From assembly GCF_000359745.1 (NCBI RefSeq), contig NZ_AQHN01000096.1, positions 112,071 through 176,070 of the forward strand: a stretch of DNA of 64,000 nucleotides, in the 5' to 3' direction. Every line of letters begins with the position of its first letter. Position 1 is the stretch's first letter. Source of the stretch: Rhizobium freirei PRF 81 (lineage in GTDB: Bacteria > Pseudomonadota > Alphaproteobacteria > Rhizobiales > Rhizobiaceae). The position numbers were made by a program, and so were the translations under genes. The notes below the pieces were generated by a model that was not told the DNA's origin, ran no database searches, and saw only the letters and a list, made by a program, of their open reading frames with translations. Of the stretch, positions 26,801 to 35,377 are shown piece by piece.

Positions 26801-28902
26801 AGCGCACGGACATTGCGCTCATAAGCGGGATCGAGCTCGGCCGCAGCTGCCGCGGCAGCAAGTTTGGTGCGCACGGCCCCGGAGAGATAAGCATCGGAGG
26901 TTTGCCAGGAGCCGTCGGCGCGATCGCGGAAAATAGTATCGCCAAGCGCATTGAGAGCCGCATCCGTGTCGCAATGAAGAAGTTCGGCAATATGATCGAG
27001 GTCGATGCGTCCGCGGTCGTTGAGGACGACGGCCAAGGCATCGGCGGCGGAGGTGATGACGGGCGGGGAAGGGGGCGCGATGACGCGTTCTGAGAAAATC
27101 GGCCCGGGCCTGGCCGTGTCGGTTTCGAGGTCATAGTCCTCGATGGAGGCGACCAGCCAGCAGTCCGGATCGTCGCGAAATGGCAGAAGGTTCGGCTGGC
27201 GATGGTTCTCACGAACCTCGCCCGTCGTCTCATCCTCGATGATCGAGACAGTGGTGTGGTTGATCGGGCCGAAATCGCGCACGAAGTTCGACCAGGCGAT
27301 GCGCAGCCGTACCTGCAGCTCGCGCCACGGCCGGTCCAGTTCCTGGGCTTTCAGGACGTCGCGCACGGCATCACGGATCGGGATCAGTTTGCGAATGATC
27401 CGGACATGCTTTTCCGAAATTCCCTCGCCGCTGCGGGCCTTGCGCACGTGAACCGGAACAGGCTCGCCGTCGACAACCTGCATGAGACCATGTCTGACGT
27501 CGACAAAATAGCTGCCTTCGCGCACCTTGGCATTGTCGGGACTGAGATCGACGATCTCGGCAAGCTCATCCTCCAGATCAATGTCAATGGCGGTCGGCTC
27601 GCCGTCATAAAGGCCTTCCGGAAGAAGCGCGATGGCTGCTGTCAGCGCCGCGTCGAGCCCCTCGCCAGCACGTGACCGGCACGTATAGGTCTCCCCGAAG
27701 GGGCCGGAGGTCAGGGCATGATCGCCGAGCACGAACTCCGGATGCTGCGCGAACCACCTGTTCACGCGGATCGCCCCCTCGTCCTCGGCAGCCGGCCGGA
27801 CCCCTTCCAGGTCGAGCCACGAAAGGTCGCCTTCCGGTTCACCTGCGTTGCGCTTGCGGAAGAAGAGGATATCGACCACGACGTCGGTCCCTGCGTCACG
27901 CCGAAAACTGCCTTCGGGCAGTCGGATCGCGGCGATCAGGTCTGCGGACTTGGCAATGTGTTCGCGTGCGGTGCCCTCTGCCTTGTCCATTGTGCCGGCG
28001 CTGGTGACGAAGGCGGCCAGGGCACCGGGTTTCAGGAGATCGATCGATCGGGCGATGAAGTAATCGTGCAGCCGAAGACCGAGCGAACGATATTGCCGGT
28101 CGGAGCGAACCGTCCGATCGGAGAAGGGCGGGTTGCCGATGGCAAGATCGTAGATCGCATTGAGGTCGGTACGCGCGAAATCGCCGTTGATGATGCGCGC
28201 CTTCGGCTGCAGCAGGCGCGCGATGCGGGCCGTGACGGGATCGAGCTCGATACCGGTGACGTAGCTCAGTTCGCGATACTGTTTCGGCATCAGCGCCGGA
28301 AACAGGCCTGTTCCGATCCCCGGCTCCAGCACGCGACCGCCGCGCCAGCCAAGGCGCTGCAAGCCATTCCAGATTGCCCGGATAATGAATTCGGGGGTGA
28401 AGTGGGCATATTGGGTGCAACGGGCAAGGGACGCATATTCGCCCTCGCTGATCGCTGTTTCCAGTGAGCTACCGAGATCGTCCCAACCCGTTCGGAAATC
28501 GGTTTCCCCCGGCCGCCGGAACATGCCATTCGCAAGCTCGCCGGCGCCGAAACCAGTGAAGCGGATCAGCCTCGCCTGCGCGGCCGGGGTCGCCGGCAGG
28601 TTCATCTTCTCGATTTCGTTGGCGGTGAGGATGGCCGCGACATTGATGCGTGCCCGCTCCTTCCAGGTCGCGGCGAGATCGCGGTCGCCGTCGTCGAGAT
28701 AGAAGTTGGCGCGCTGCCCCTGCTTTCGGGGGACCGGCCGGTTGGTCACCGGCAGAGCCCGCGCCGGCGCAGGAGACGGCGGGGTCGGGTCGGGCTCGTC
28801 GTCGTTGGCGGCAAAACCGCCGAACGCCGTGACGCCAAGACCAAGTCCTGATGACAAAGCGCTGCTGCCAAACATATTAAGGGAGAAGGGATCGGTGCTC
28901 AT
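23803..28902 (-). CDS. Giant DNA methylase / SNF2-type helicase fusion
   Basis: 1699 residues from the ATG at 28902 (MSTDPFSLNMFGSS), preceded by AAGGAGC. An N-terminal N6-adenine methylase-like domain carries the catalytic motif GNPPFSD near residue 256. A superfamily 2 helicase follows, with Walker A GAGKTMTMA near 892, the DEAQEF box near 1050 and a helicase C-terminal motif QREGRIVRQGNQ near 1400. The last 250 residues are long helices, probably coiled coil. The layout matches large plasmid/phage methylase-helicases of the strawberry-notch type. Role unknown; protection or host-takeover functions in transfer have been suggested for relatives. Confidence 0.9.
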   Translation of the reverse strand: MSTDPFSLNMFGSSALSSGLGLGVTAFGGFAANDDEPDPTPPSPAPARALPVTNRPVPRKQGQRANFYLDDGDRDLAATWKERARINVAAILTANEIEKMNLPATPAAQARLIRFTGFGAGELANGMFRRPGETDFRTGWDDLGSSLETAISEGEYASLARCTQYAHFTPEFIIRAIWNGLQRLGWRGGRVLEPGIGTGLFPALMPKQYRELSYVTGIELDPVTARIARLLQPKARIINGDFARTDLNAIYDLAIGNPPFSDRTVRSDRQYRSLGLRLHDYFIARSIDLLKPGALAAFVTSAGTMDKAEGTAREHIAKSADLIAAIRLPEGSFRRDAGTDVVVDILFFRKRNAGEPEGDLSWLDLEGVRPAAEDEGAIRVNRWFAQHPEFVLGDHALTSGPFGETYTCRSRAGEGLDAALTAAIALLPEGLYDGEPTAIDIDLEDELAEIVDLSPDNAKVREGSYFVDVRHGLMQVVDGEPVPVHVRKARSGEGISEKHVRIIRKLIPIRDAVRDVLKAQELDRPWRELQVRLRIAWSNFVRDFGPINHTTVSIIEDETTGEVRENHRQPNLLPFRDDPDCWLVASIEDYDLETDTARPGPIFSERVIAPPSPPVITSAADALAVVLNDRGRIDLDHIAELLHCDTDAALNALGDTIFRDRADGSWQTSDAYLSGAVRTKLAAAAAAAELDPAYERNVRALQAVQPADLRPSDITARLGAPWIPAADIVDFVHETMGAEIRIHHMPELGSWTVEGRQLGWTAAGTSEWGTDRRHAGELLADALNSRVPQIFDVFKDADGERRVLNVIDTEAARDKLQKIKQAFQNWVWTDPDRTDRLARVYNDRFNNIAPRKFDGSHLKLPGASGALVLYGHQKRGIWRIISSGSTYLAHAVGAGKTMTMAAAIMEQRRLGLIAKAMLVVPGHCLAQAGREFLALYPNARILVADETNFSKDKRARFLSRAATATWDAIIITHSAFRFIAVPSSFEQQMIQDELELYEDLLTKVDSEDRVSRKRLERLKEGLKERLEALSTRKDDLLTISEIGVDQIIVDEAQEFRKLSFATNMSTLKGIDPNGSQRAWDLYVKSRFIETKNPGRALVLASGTPITNTLGEMFSLQRLLGHAALAERGLHEFDAWASTFGDTTAELEIQPSGKYKPVSRFASFVNVPELIAMFRSFADVVMPEDLRDYVKVPDISTGRRQILTAKPTQAFKNYQTILDARIKAIEMREGPAQPGDDILLSVITDGRHAAIDLRLVDADNDNEPDNKLNMLVQNAFRIWQETAQSTYLRPDGKPFDLPGAAQMIFSDLGTINVEKSRGFSAYRWIRDELVRMGVPASEIAFMQDYKKSEAKQRLFADVRAGKIRFLIGSSDTMGTGVNAQLRLKALHHLDVPWLPSQIEQREGRIVRQGNQHDEVDIFAYATQGSLDASMWQNNERKARFIAAALSGDTSIRRLEDLGEGAANQFGMAKAIASGDERLMQKAGLEADIARLERLRAAHDDDQYAVRRQIRDAERDIEISKRRIAEIGKDIGRLIPTAAEAFAMTAVGEAFNERKAAGRALMREILTLVQRQQEDDSVIASVGGFDLVYSGERFGRDDGYRYTTLLQRTGADYEIDLPVTVTPLGATSRLEHALDGFDEEQERYRHRLHDAQRRLASYRSREGGLFAFSEELAEQRRQLRDVDQALAAVAREEGLAHSEAA

Positions 28903-29047
28903 CGAAAGCTCCTTGTGAGCGAGCGTCATCGATCTGCCGCAAGCGACAGTCGAGGAACGCGAAGGGGTGGAGGGGCCGCCTACCTGGGCTGCGCGGCTAT
29001 CGTGGGCCGAGCGCGATTGCTTCGCGCACGGATGCAATCGGAAACTC

Positions 29048-29413
29048 TCAAGCCGCGATCGGCGAGGGGAGGTGGCGCAGTTGTACTGGCAGCTTGGCGG
29101 CGATCTCGTCGTCGCTGAGGTCTTCCAGCAGCTTCAGAACAGTGCCGCCTTTACCGCCGTAGAGCATCACCGTGCGCTTGCCGCGTGAGGCCTCTGGCCA
29201 GCGCTCGCCCGCATAGCCGCGATAGTCGTCCGCCGTGCTGCTCCAGATATGCTCGAGGCGTTCCTCGTGCGTCATGGCCCGGACCGGGCGGCTCTCGTGC
29301 TCGATGATCGCACGGCGCATGGTCTCGACGGACGCTTTATCGGAAAGGTCGCAATAGCCGTGAAAATAGCGGATCGCCTCGTCGATCCGTAGTGCGAAGA
29401 ACACTGACGTCAC
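29048..29413 (-). CDS. Uncharacterised plasmid protein, 5' end replaced at a junction
   Basis: 121 residues from a GTG at 29413 (MTSVFFALRIDEAIRYFHGY). No family recognised; a later WSSTADDYRGYAGERWPEA segment looks conserved in character. The frame stays open upstream into dhaL sequence, and the 3' end of dhaL overlaps this gene in another frame for 77 bases. I read this as a recombination junction near 29.41-29.44 kb that removed the original start of this gene or its promoter. The true start is uncertain. Confidence 0.5.
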   Translation of the reverse strand: MTSVFFALRIDEAIRYFHGYCDLSDKASVETMRRAIIEHESRPVRAMTHEERLEHIWSSTADDYRGYAGERWPEASRGKRTVMLYGGKGGTVLKLLEDLSDDEIAAKLPVQLRHLPSPIAA

Positions 29414-30062
29414 CGAGCCGGTCAGGAAGCCTATTACGGGTTCCCTCAGACAACACCTTGAGGATCAGCGCGCAAGACGTCGCACCAGCATCCAGCACGC
29501 CGAGCGATCGTTCGCCCAGCCTGCTGGCTCGGCCGATCCGCGCGATCAAGTTCACCGTCGAATCGCGGCCACTTTCGGCTGCCGCAACGAGGAGTTCCAA
29601 TGCCTCGTCGAAGGATTTCCCTTCTGATGTCGCATTGTCAAAAGCTTCAACAGCAGGCACCAACGTGTCAAGCAATGTCTTGTCGCCGACTTTGGCCGAA
29701 CCAATTTGTTGAATACCCGTCAAGCCAGCATGCAGCATTCGGCTGAACGTCTTGTTGTCGATCTGGTCGACCTGATCGATCTGCTGGGCAAACTCGGTGA
29801 ACATCACACCGTAAAGCGGACCCATAGATCCGCCGATCTCGGTCATCAGGACTGTTCCGAGGGTCTCAAGCGCTTTTGCGAGCGATAGCTCCTTGCCGCG
29901 TATCCGGTCGGCCACTAAACCGAAACCTTTCGCCATATTTATTCCGTGATCGCCGTCGCCAATCTTGCCGTCGATCTCGCTGAGGTAGGCGCGGTTATCG
30001 ATGATCGCTCTTGCCATGGAGACTACGATTTCTCCGGCTGCCGCGTTATTCATTTTTTGCAT
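29337..30062 (-). CDS. dhaL: DhaL, dihydroxyacetone kinase ADP/ATP-binding subunit
   Basis: Nucleotide-binding subunit that phosphorylates the triose (or related ketose) held on DhaK. The metal-binding motif GDGDHGINM is near residue 35, GGSMGPLYG near 77, and RASRLGERSLGVLDAGATS near 180. The family normally ends around LKVLSEG (about residue 210); here 31 unrelated residues rich in Arg/Leu follow to 29337. So the enzyme is probably complete but carries a foreign tail from the junction. It follows dhaK by 10 bases. Confidence 0.85.
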   Translation of the reverse strand: MQKMNNAAAGEIVVSMARAIIDNRAYLSEIDGKIGDGDHGINMAKGFGLVADRIRGKELSLAKALETLGTVLMTEIGGSMGPLYGVMFTEFAQQIDQVDQIDNKTFSRMLHAGLTGIQQIGSAKVGDKTLLDTLVPAVEAFDNATSEGKSFDEALELLVAAAESGRDSTVNLIARIGRASRLGERSLGVLDAGATSCALILKVLSEGTRNRLPDRLGDVSVLRTTDRRGDPLFSRLLRPFR

Positions 30063-30072
30063 TGTTCCCTCC

Positions 30073-31065
30073 TTAAAGCGTCGCCGCGCAGCGAACCTCG
30101 ACCTCCAGTAGCGACTTTAGCTCTTCATCGAGCGCCATGACCGTCAAAGTCGCTCCAACCATCTCAAGAGACGTGAAGTAGTTACCAACATACGCTTTGT
30201 GGATCCTGAGGCCGCGGCCGGAGATTTCCTCCTCGACTGTGTCGAAGAGAATGTAAAGTTCGTTCAGCGGTGTCGCGCCAAGGCCAGATACCAGTACGGC
30301 CACTTCTGTCCCCGAGCCGAGATCATGATCATCCAGCACGATCTGGCACATATCCTTGGCGACCTCTGATGCGCTCTTGAGCGCTTCTACTCGCACGCCC
30401 GGCTCGCCGTGATGGCCGATACCGACTTCAATGGTGCCAGGCTCGATCTGGAAGTTCGGATGTCCGACCGCTGGAAGAGTGCACGGCCCCAATCCGACAC
30501 CGACCGAGCGGCAATTGTCGATGGCCTTCTGCGCTGCGTCACGAACCTCGGATAGGCTGGCGCCCATCGACGCTTTCGCTCCGCCGACCTTCCACATGAA
30601 GATCTCTCCGGCAACGCCTCGGCGCTTCTCCCGCTCCTCGGCGGAGGCGGAGCACACGTCATCGTTCGCAACCACCGTGGCAACCTCGATGCCGTCCTTC
30701 GCGGCGAGTTTCATCGCCATTTTCACGTTCATGTTGTCTCCGGCATAATTTCCGTAGAGGACAACGACGCCGTTTCCACCATTCGCTTCGCGTATGGCAT
30801 CATGAAAGCTCTTTGCCGTTGGCGACGAAAACAGCTCGCCGACCGCGACCGCGTCGAGCATGTTGCGGCCTATATAGCCAATGAAGGCAGGCTCGTGTCC
30901 GGAGCCACCTCCAGTTACGACACCCACTTTTCCTTGCGCGGGCCGGTCAATCGCCGTCACCACGCGTTGGTTTTCGGCGAGGCGCACGATGTCTCGGTGT
31001 GCCTTCACAAAGCCCCTGATGGTATCTTCCACGACCTCATCGCGGTTGTTTACAAAACGTTGCAC
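30073..31065 (-). CDS. dhaK: DhaK, dihydroxyacetone kinase substrate-binding subunit
   Basis: Binds the ketose covalently. It has 330 residues. The motif VVTGGGSGHEP is at residues 49-59 and the covalent-site histidine lies in GIGHHGEPG (His219). No PTS subunit DhaM is in the window, so the phosphoryl donor (PEP through DhaM elsewhere, or ATP) cannot be told. The operon isomerase-dhaK-dhaL, with 21 and 10 bases between genes, suggests a phosphorylated C3 or C4 sugar pathway, for example erythrulose-type, by inference. Confidence 0.92.
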   Translation of the reverse strand: MQRFVNNRDEVVEDTIRGFVKAHRDIVRLAENQRVVTAIDRPAQGKVGVVTGGGSGHEPAFIGYIGRNMLDAVAVGELFSSPTAKSFHDAIREANGGNGVVVLYGNYAGDNMNVKMAMKLAAKDGIEVATVVANDDVCSASAEEREKRRGVAGEIFMWKVGGAKASMGASLSEVRDAAQKAIDNCRSVGVGLGPCTLPAVGHPNFQIEPGTIEVGIGHHGEPGVRVEALKSASEVAKDMCQIVLDDHDLGSGTEVAVLVSGLGATPLNELYILFDTVEEEISGRGLRIHKAYVGNYFTSLEMVGATLTVMALDEELKSLLEVEVRCAATL

Positions 31066-31086
31066 TGCGTCCTCCTCCAGACACGG

Positions 31087-31938
31087 TCATTGATTGTGGT
31101 TGAGCGCTCGCCGGACGACCTTGAGCGACCGACCCAGCGAGTCCTCGATCGTTGACAGCGGCACGGGATCTTGGCGGCGAACGGGCTGCGCCTGCCGATT
31201 GCGATGCAGTCTCAAGGGAAGTTCAATACTGACCGGGAGGCTGTCGAGCTTTGCGATTGCAGCCAGGAGGCGCTCGCACCCGACCTTGCCGTCGCCGATA
31301 TCGCAGAAAAACCAACCTTCGTCGGTTTCACGGACATCCTTGATATGGGCGTGCGCCGATTCCGGCAGCGCCAGGATTCCATCACCTGCGAGATCGTCCA
31401 TGTCCGGTCGATGTGACGCCGTGTTTGCAGCGTCGTAATTTAGCTTTAGAAAGGGCGATCCGAATTCCTCAACAAGAGAAATACCGTCCCGCGCGGTGTT
31501 GATCAGGCTATCGCTGCCGTCTCCTGGGTTTTCCAGGCCAACGATGATATCAAAGGCTTCCGCTCTTCTCAGTATGGTTTCGACGTTGCGACGGAATGTT
31601 GCCTCTCTTTGTCGGGCGGCCGCGTTGGTCGCAATAACTTTGGCTCCAATCGCCGCGGCGAATGCCATGCGGCCCGTGAACACTTCGACCGAATCTTCGA
31701 AACCGAGGTCGATGTGCGACGACATTGCATGACACAAGAGCCCCGAAGACCTAAGCGCGCTGCGCCAACTGTTCATCTCGGAAGGTGTGAAGGCGGTCTC
31801 ATCGAAGGGTTCTGTATATCCAACGATAAAGGCCGGCTCGAAATGGGTGAACCCGAGGGTTGCCGCGCTCTCCAGTGCGGCCTCTCTGCTATGCCCGTCG
31901 TACGGCGCGCCGGACACGGAGATCACCCGTTCAGCCAT
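31087..31938 (-). CDS. TIM-barrel sugar (phosphate) isomerase/epimerase
   Basis: 283 residues from the ATG at 31938, chosen for the GGGAGG upstream. Fold of the AP-endonuclease-2/xylose-isomerase-like barrel, with metal ligands expected in VGLENPGDG, LNYDAANTASH, HAHIKDV and VSIELPLR. It heads the dhaKL operon and diverges from a LysR regulator. It probably interconverts the substrate or product of DhaKL; the exact sugar is unknown. Confidence 0.83.
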   Translation of the reverse strand: MAERVISVSGAPYDGHSREAALESAATLGFTHFEPAFIVGYTEPFDETAFTPSEMNSWRSALRSSGLLCHAMSSHIDLGFEDSVEVFTGRMAFAAAIGAKVIATNAAARQREATFRRNVETILRRAEAFDIIVGLENPGDGSDSLINTARDGISLVEEFGSPFLKLNYDAANTASHRPDMDDLAGDGILALPESAHAHIKDVRETDEGWFFCDIGDGKVGCERLLAAIAKLDSLPVSIELPLRLHRNRQAQPVRRQDPVPLSTIEDSLGRSLKVVRRALNHNQ

Positions 31939-32168
31939 GCATTCCTCCCTTAGCAAAGAACGGCGCAAAGGCCGTTCCGAAGGGCAAAGTGTTAAAAACG
32001 CTTCATCCGGACAAGCGAATTCCATCGGTCAATGCATGAATGCATCTCAACAAATGCATCATTTGCGTTAAATTTCCTCATGGAATATAGAGGAAGGGCG
32101 TCCTCCAGCGTACTGAATGTCTCAAGTAAGAAAGGTGGCGAGGCACGCATAAACGGGGAGGAGGGGTG
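31939..32168. promoter_or_regulatory. Divergent promoter region of isomerase-dhaKL and lysR
   Basis: Three copies of the palindrome ATGCAT lie at 32032-32037, 32040-32045 and 32054-32059 between the two divergent genes, followed by a TTTGCGTTAAATTT stretch. The clustering suggests binding sites for the LysR regulator. A GGAGGAGG site precedes lysR. Confidence 0.5.
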
Positions 32169-33098
32169 ATGAGCGCGTTGGAGTTTCCTTCGCTGCGATC
32201 GCTACAGGTGTTGGAAGCTGTCGCACGTCTTGGATCTTTTGGAAAAGCCGCCGAGGAACTGAGCATCAGCCCCTCGGCCGTGAGCCATCAAATGGCCGCG
32301 CTGGATTCGGAGCTCGGAATTGCTTTATTTCATCGCTCCGGGCGTTCAATCATGCTGACTGACGCGGGAAGGGCTTACGCTGAAGAGATCAGCGCCTCCT
32401 TTCGAAGGATCGAGAGCGCCACGCGCAATTTCACGAAGAAGGGCAAAAGTGACATTCTGAATATCCATTCGGTTGTCAGTCTCGCTTCGCAGTGGCTCAT
32501 GCCTCGCCTCGCCCGGTTTAGCGCCCGCTATCCGGAGATCGATCTTCGACTGCACGCTTCTGGTGACCCGGCCGAGCTCAGGACCGGCAACGTCGATATA
32601 GACATCCGCTACGGAACGCAGCCCGTGGAGGTTGGCATCGCCGTCGAGCCCTTCCCGCCCGAGCCAATAGTGGTCCTGTGCGCCCCATCGTTGGTCGAGG
32701 GCGCAAACGGAATACGCTCACCGCAGGATCTCGCCAGATTTCCGCTCATCCACTCCGAAGTGAACCTCTATCGCTGGCAGGATTGGGCCGACGACCACGG
32801 TGTGAGGCTCAACATGGATCGGGGGCTGCGTTTCGATAGATCTTTCATGTCCATCAATGCGGCCGCGGATGGACTTGGCGTTTGCCTGGAAAGCCTCATA
32901 CTCGTCCGGCAAGATCTGAAAAGCGGGAGGCTCGTTGCGCCGTTTGGCCTGGAAGGCCCCAGCATCAATTGCCATAGTCTCGTGTACTTACGGTCCAGGG
33001 CAAGAACGCCAAAGATCGCTCTGTTCAAACGTTGGATCGAAGAGACCCTGGCTGGCGACGCGGTTTCTGCGAGTGAGATCGACGTCGGCGGGAGGTGA
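32169..33098 (+). CDS. LysR-type transcriptional regulator (GcvA-like)
   Basis: 309 residues from the ATG at 32169 (a GTG at 32166 directly before it is also possible). N-terminal winged helix (LRSLQVLEAVARLGSFGKAAEELSISPSAVSHQ, cited in part: LGSFGKAAEEL) and a periplasmic-binding-like effector domain with SLASQWLMPRLARF and the IDIRYG motif of the GcvA/AmpR group. It diverges from isomerase-dhaKL and is the likely regulator of that operon. Confidence 0.9.
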   Translation: MSALEFPSLRSLQVLEAVARLGSFGKAAEELSISPSAVSHQMAALDSELGIALFHRSGRSIMLTDAGRAYAEEISASFRRIESATRNFTKKGKSDILNIHSVVSLASQWLMPRLARFSARYPEIDLRLHASGDPAELRTGNVDIDIRYGTQPVEVGIAVEPFPPEPIVVLCAPSLVEGANGIRSPQDLARFPLIHSEVNLYRWQDWADDHGVRLNMDRGLRFDRSFMSINAAADGLGVCLESLILVRQDLKSGRLVAPFGLEGPSINCHSLVYLRSRARTPKIALFKRWIEETLAGDAVSASEIDVGGR

Positions 33099-33169
33099 GT
33101 TATGCGCAATCAGGGTCGGTGATGCGCGACTGGTGGATCAGACGCGCATCCCCGACGTCAGGCAGTGGT

Positions 33170-34018
33170 TTAGCCGAAGAATTTCCCGAGTTCGTTCGCT
33201 ATGAATTCGGGAGCTTCTTCCGCAACCCAGTGACCCGAGCCCGGGATCAATCCGCCTCGAACGTCACTTGCCACCCGCTGCAGTGATTCCATCGTCTCCA
33301 TGCCGCGGCCAAAACCACTGTCTCCGCCCAGGGCGAGGACCGGCATTTCGAGCTTGCCATCCCTCTCGAGGAATAACTCGTTGTCTTTGACGTCGGTTGG
33401 AAAGCCCCGATAATAGGCGAGAAGTGTGCGCAGGCCACCCGGTTTCAGGTAGGTACGGAAATACTCATTCTTGTCTTCCTGAGATAGCACGTTTGCCCGG
33501 CTGCCGTAATTGTCAAACAACCATTCCAGATAGATATGCTCGCGACCGCCGAACATCGCTTCCGGCAAATCCGGCGTCCTGAAGAAAGGGTGGTGCCAAC
33601 GGCGGCCGCCTTGCGACATGTCCGCTCCATCGCCAGGAATGGTAACGTCCAGGATCGCGAGCTTGCTAACAGCCCCCCGGTGCTGCGCGGCCAGGGCAAA
33701 CGCCACCGGGCCGCCCCAGTCGTGTCCCACAAGATTGAAGCGATCGATCTTCAGATGTTCAGAAAGAAGCTCCCACACGTCCTCGGCAATCGTTTTCTTG
33801 TCGTACCCATCGGCGGGCCGGGAAGTGTCGCCGAGGCCCCGCAGGTCCGGCGCGATGATCGCGTACTTGTCCGCGAGGAAGGGGATCACGTGCCGCCATT
33901 CGTGCGAACTCTGCGGCACCCCGTGAAGGAGAACCAGCGGCTCACCGGATCCTGCGGTCAGGTAGTGCATGGTGATACCGGACAGTCGCGCGTAATTGCT
34001 TTTGATCTCGGCACTCAC
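33170..34018 (-). CDS. Alpha/beta hydrolase, haloacid/epoxide-hydrolase type
   Basis: 282 residues. Oxyanion motif LLHGVPQSSHEW near residue 31, nucleophile elbow LVGHDWGG with Asp100 (as in haloacetate dehalogenases and epoxide hydrolases, where Asp replaces Ser), and the catalytic histidine His263 in GSGHWV. Its ATG overlaps the stop of the dehydrogenase upstream by 4 bases, so the two are coupled. Substrate unknown. Confidence 0.87.
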   Translation of the reverse strand: MSAEIKSNYARLSGITMHYLTAGSGEPLVLLHGVPQSSHEWRHVIPFLADKYAIIAPDLRGLGDTSRPADGYDKKTIAEDVWELLSEHLKIDRFNLVGHDWGGPVAFALAAQHRGAVSKLAILDVTIPGDGADMSQGGRRWHHPFFRTPDLPEAMFGGREHIYLEWLFDNYGSRANVLSQEDKNEYFRTYLKPGGLRTLLAYYRGFPTDVKDNELFLERDGKLEMPVLALGGDSGFGRGMETMESLQRVASDVRGGLIPGSGHWVAEEAPEFIANELGKFFG

Positions 34019-35040
34019 TTTTTTGCCTCCTTCTGGCCCGCGGTCATTCCCCGATACGCACGAATGACCTGACTGTCATCTGCCGAGCCTGACCCCTGCC
34101 CAGACGCGGCAAGGAAGAACTGATGCGCAACGGAGGCGAGCGGCAGGGCGGCCCTGGCAGAGGAGCCGGCGGCAAGCACGATACCGAGATCTTTCACAAA
34201 AATGTCTACCGCGCTCGTTACCTCAGGGTCTTCCAGAAGCATCCGCTGGCCACGATCGTTGAGCATCCAGCTGGCGGCCGCCGAGCCGGACACGATCTCG
34301 AGTACCGTTGAGGTGTCGAGGCCAGCCCTTTCGGCGAGCGACAGCGCCTCAGCCGCTGCCGCCAAGTGTACGCCGCACAGCAACTGGTTGACTGCTTTGG
34401 CAACCGATGCCTGGCCAGGCCGCTCTCCGAGATAATAGATCTTGGAGCCGAGCACGTCGAAAAGATTGCGGCTCATCTCATAGGTTTGCCTGTCACCAGC
34501 CACCATGATGGAGAGCGACGCGTCGCGCGCTCCGGCGACGCCGCCGGAAACAGGCGCATCCAGAAACCGGTGACCGCGAGCAATAACGGCCTCGGCGAGC
34601 TGTTCAACCTCGCCGGGAGGGCATGTTGACATCAGGACGACGACGCTGGCCCTGGTTGAATTTGCCAGGGCGCCCCGTTCGAAGAGGGCTTGGTGCGCCT
34701 GGTCGATGTTGACTACCATCAACATCAAGACGTCGGTCTCGCTGGCCGCTTCTGTAGCGTCTGGATAGGCAGTCCCGCCACTGTCAGCGAAGCTTCTTAG
34801 AGCATTCTCCGAGATGTCAAACCCCTTGACCCTGAAGCCGCTTTTTAGGAGATGCGACGCCATCGGCAATCCCATCGAGCCGAGACCGATAAAACCGATT
34901 GTCGGTTTTCCCGGTCCTCGTGCCGGGCTCGGCTTTGTTTCTAAAGCTTGGTGCAATTCCGGTCTCCTCCGCGATACTGGCACGTCATAGGCCGGCACAT
35001 CCCACCGGAGTGCCATGCTCGCATGCAAAGCGGTTAGCAT
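34015..35040 (-). CDS. NAD(P)-dependent beta-hydroxyacid dehydrogenase
   Basis: 341 residues from the ATG at 35040, chosen because GGAGGAA lies 6 bases upstream. After a 45-residue unusual N-terminal extension, the Rossmann motif IGFIGLGSMGLPMASHL begins. DAPVSGGVAGA and the lysine in KAVNQLLCGVH match 3-hydroxyisobutyrate / tartronate-semialdehyde / threonate dehydrogenases. It diverges from the TRAP transporter genes and may act on an acid sugar they import. Confidence 0.88.
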   Translation of the reverse strand: MLTALHASMALRWDVPAYDVPVSRRRPELHQALETKPSPARGPGKPTIGFIGLGSMGLPMASHLLKSGFRVKGFDISENALRSFADSGGTAYPDATEAASETDVLMLMVVNIDQAHQALFERGALANSTRASVVVLMSTCPPGEVEQLAEAVIARGHRFLDAPVSGGVAGARDASLSIMVAGDRQTYEMSRNLFDVLGSKIYYLGERPGQASVAKAVNQLLCGVHLAAAAEALSLAERAGLDTSTVLEIVSGSAAASWMLNDRGQRMLLEDPEVTSAVDIFVKDLGIVLAAGSSARAALPLASVAHQFFLAASGQGSGSADDSQVIRAYRGMTAGQKEAKK

Positions 35041-35377
35041 GGCGGCTTCCTCCACATCAAAAGAGTTTGCGCAAAAAACATGTGACCTGGATTCATGTTG
35101 CCTGGCGCGTTCTCCCAGAAAAACTTTGCCTCCATCGCGGGTCACGCCGAACTCGCCTGAGTTCAACTCACCATTGGCCGGAGGCAATTCATTTGCGGAC
35201 GTTTGGCGCAAGCGCCTAATTTACGTCCAGCCGCACAGTGGGAGGCTTCCGGCTTCAGCGACATCAGTCCAAGGTCTAAGCAACCTGCACGAAACTGAGG
35301 ACGCTTACGAGGAGAGCGCCTGCGCTGGAGGCTCCTAAAAACATCGACATAGATCAACACGGTTAGAGGAGGAACCA
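35041..35377. promoter_or_regulatory. Divergent region between dehydrogenase and dctP
   Basis: 337 bases holding the promoters of two divergent operons. I see no strong palindrome or clear -35/-10 pair. GGAGGAA at 35367-35373 is the dctP ribosome site. Confidence 0.4.
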
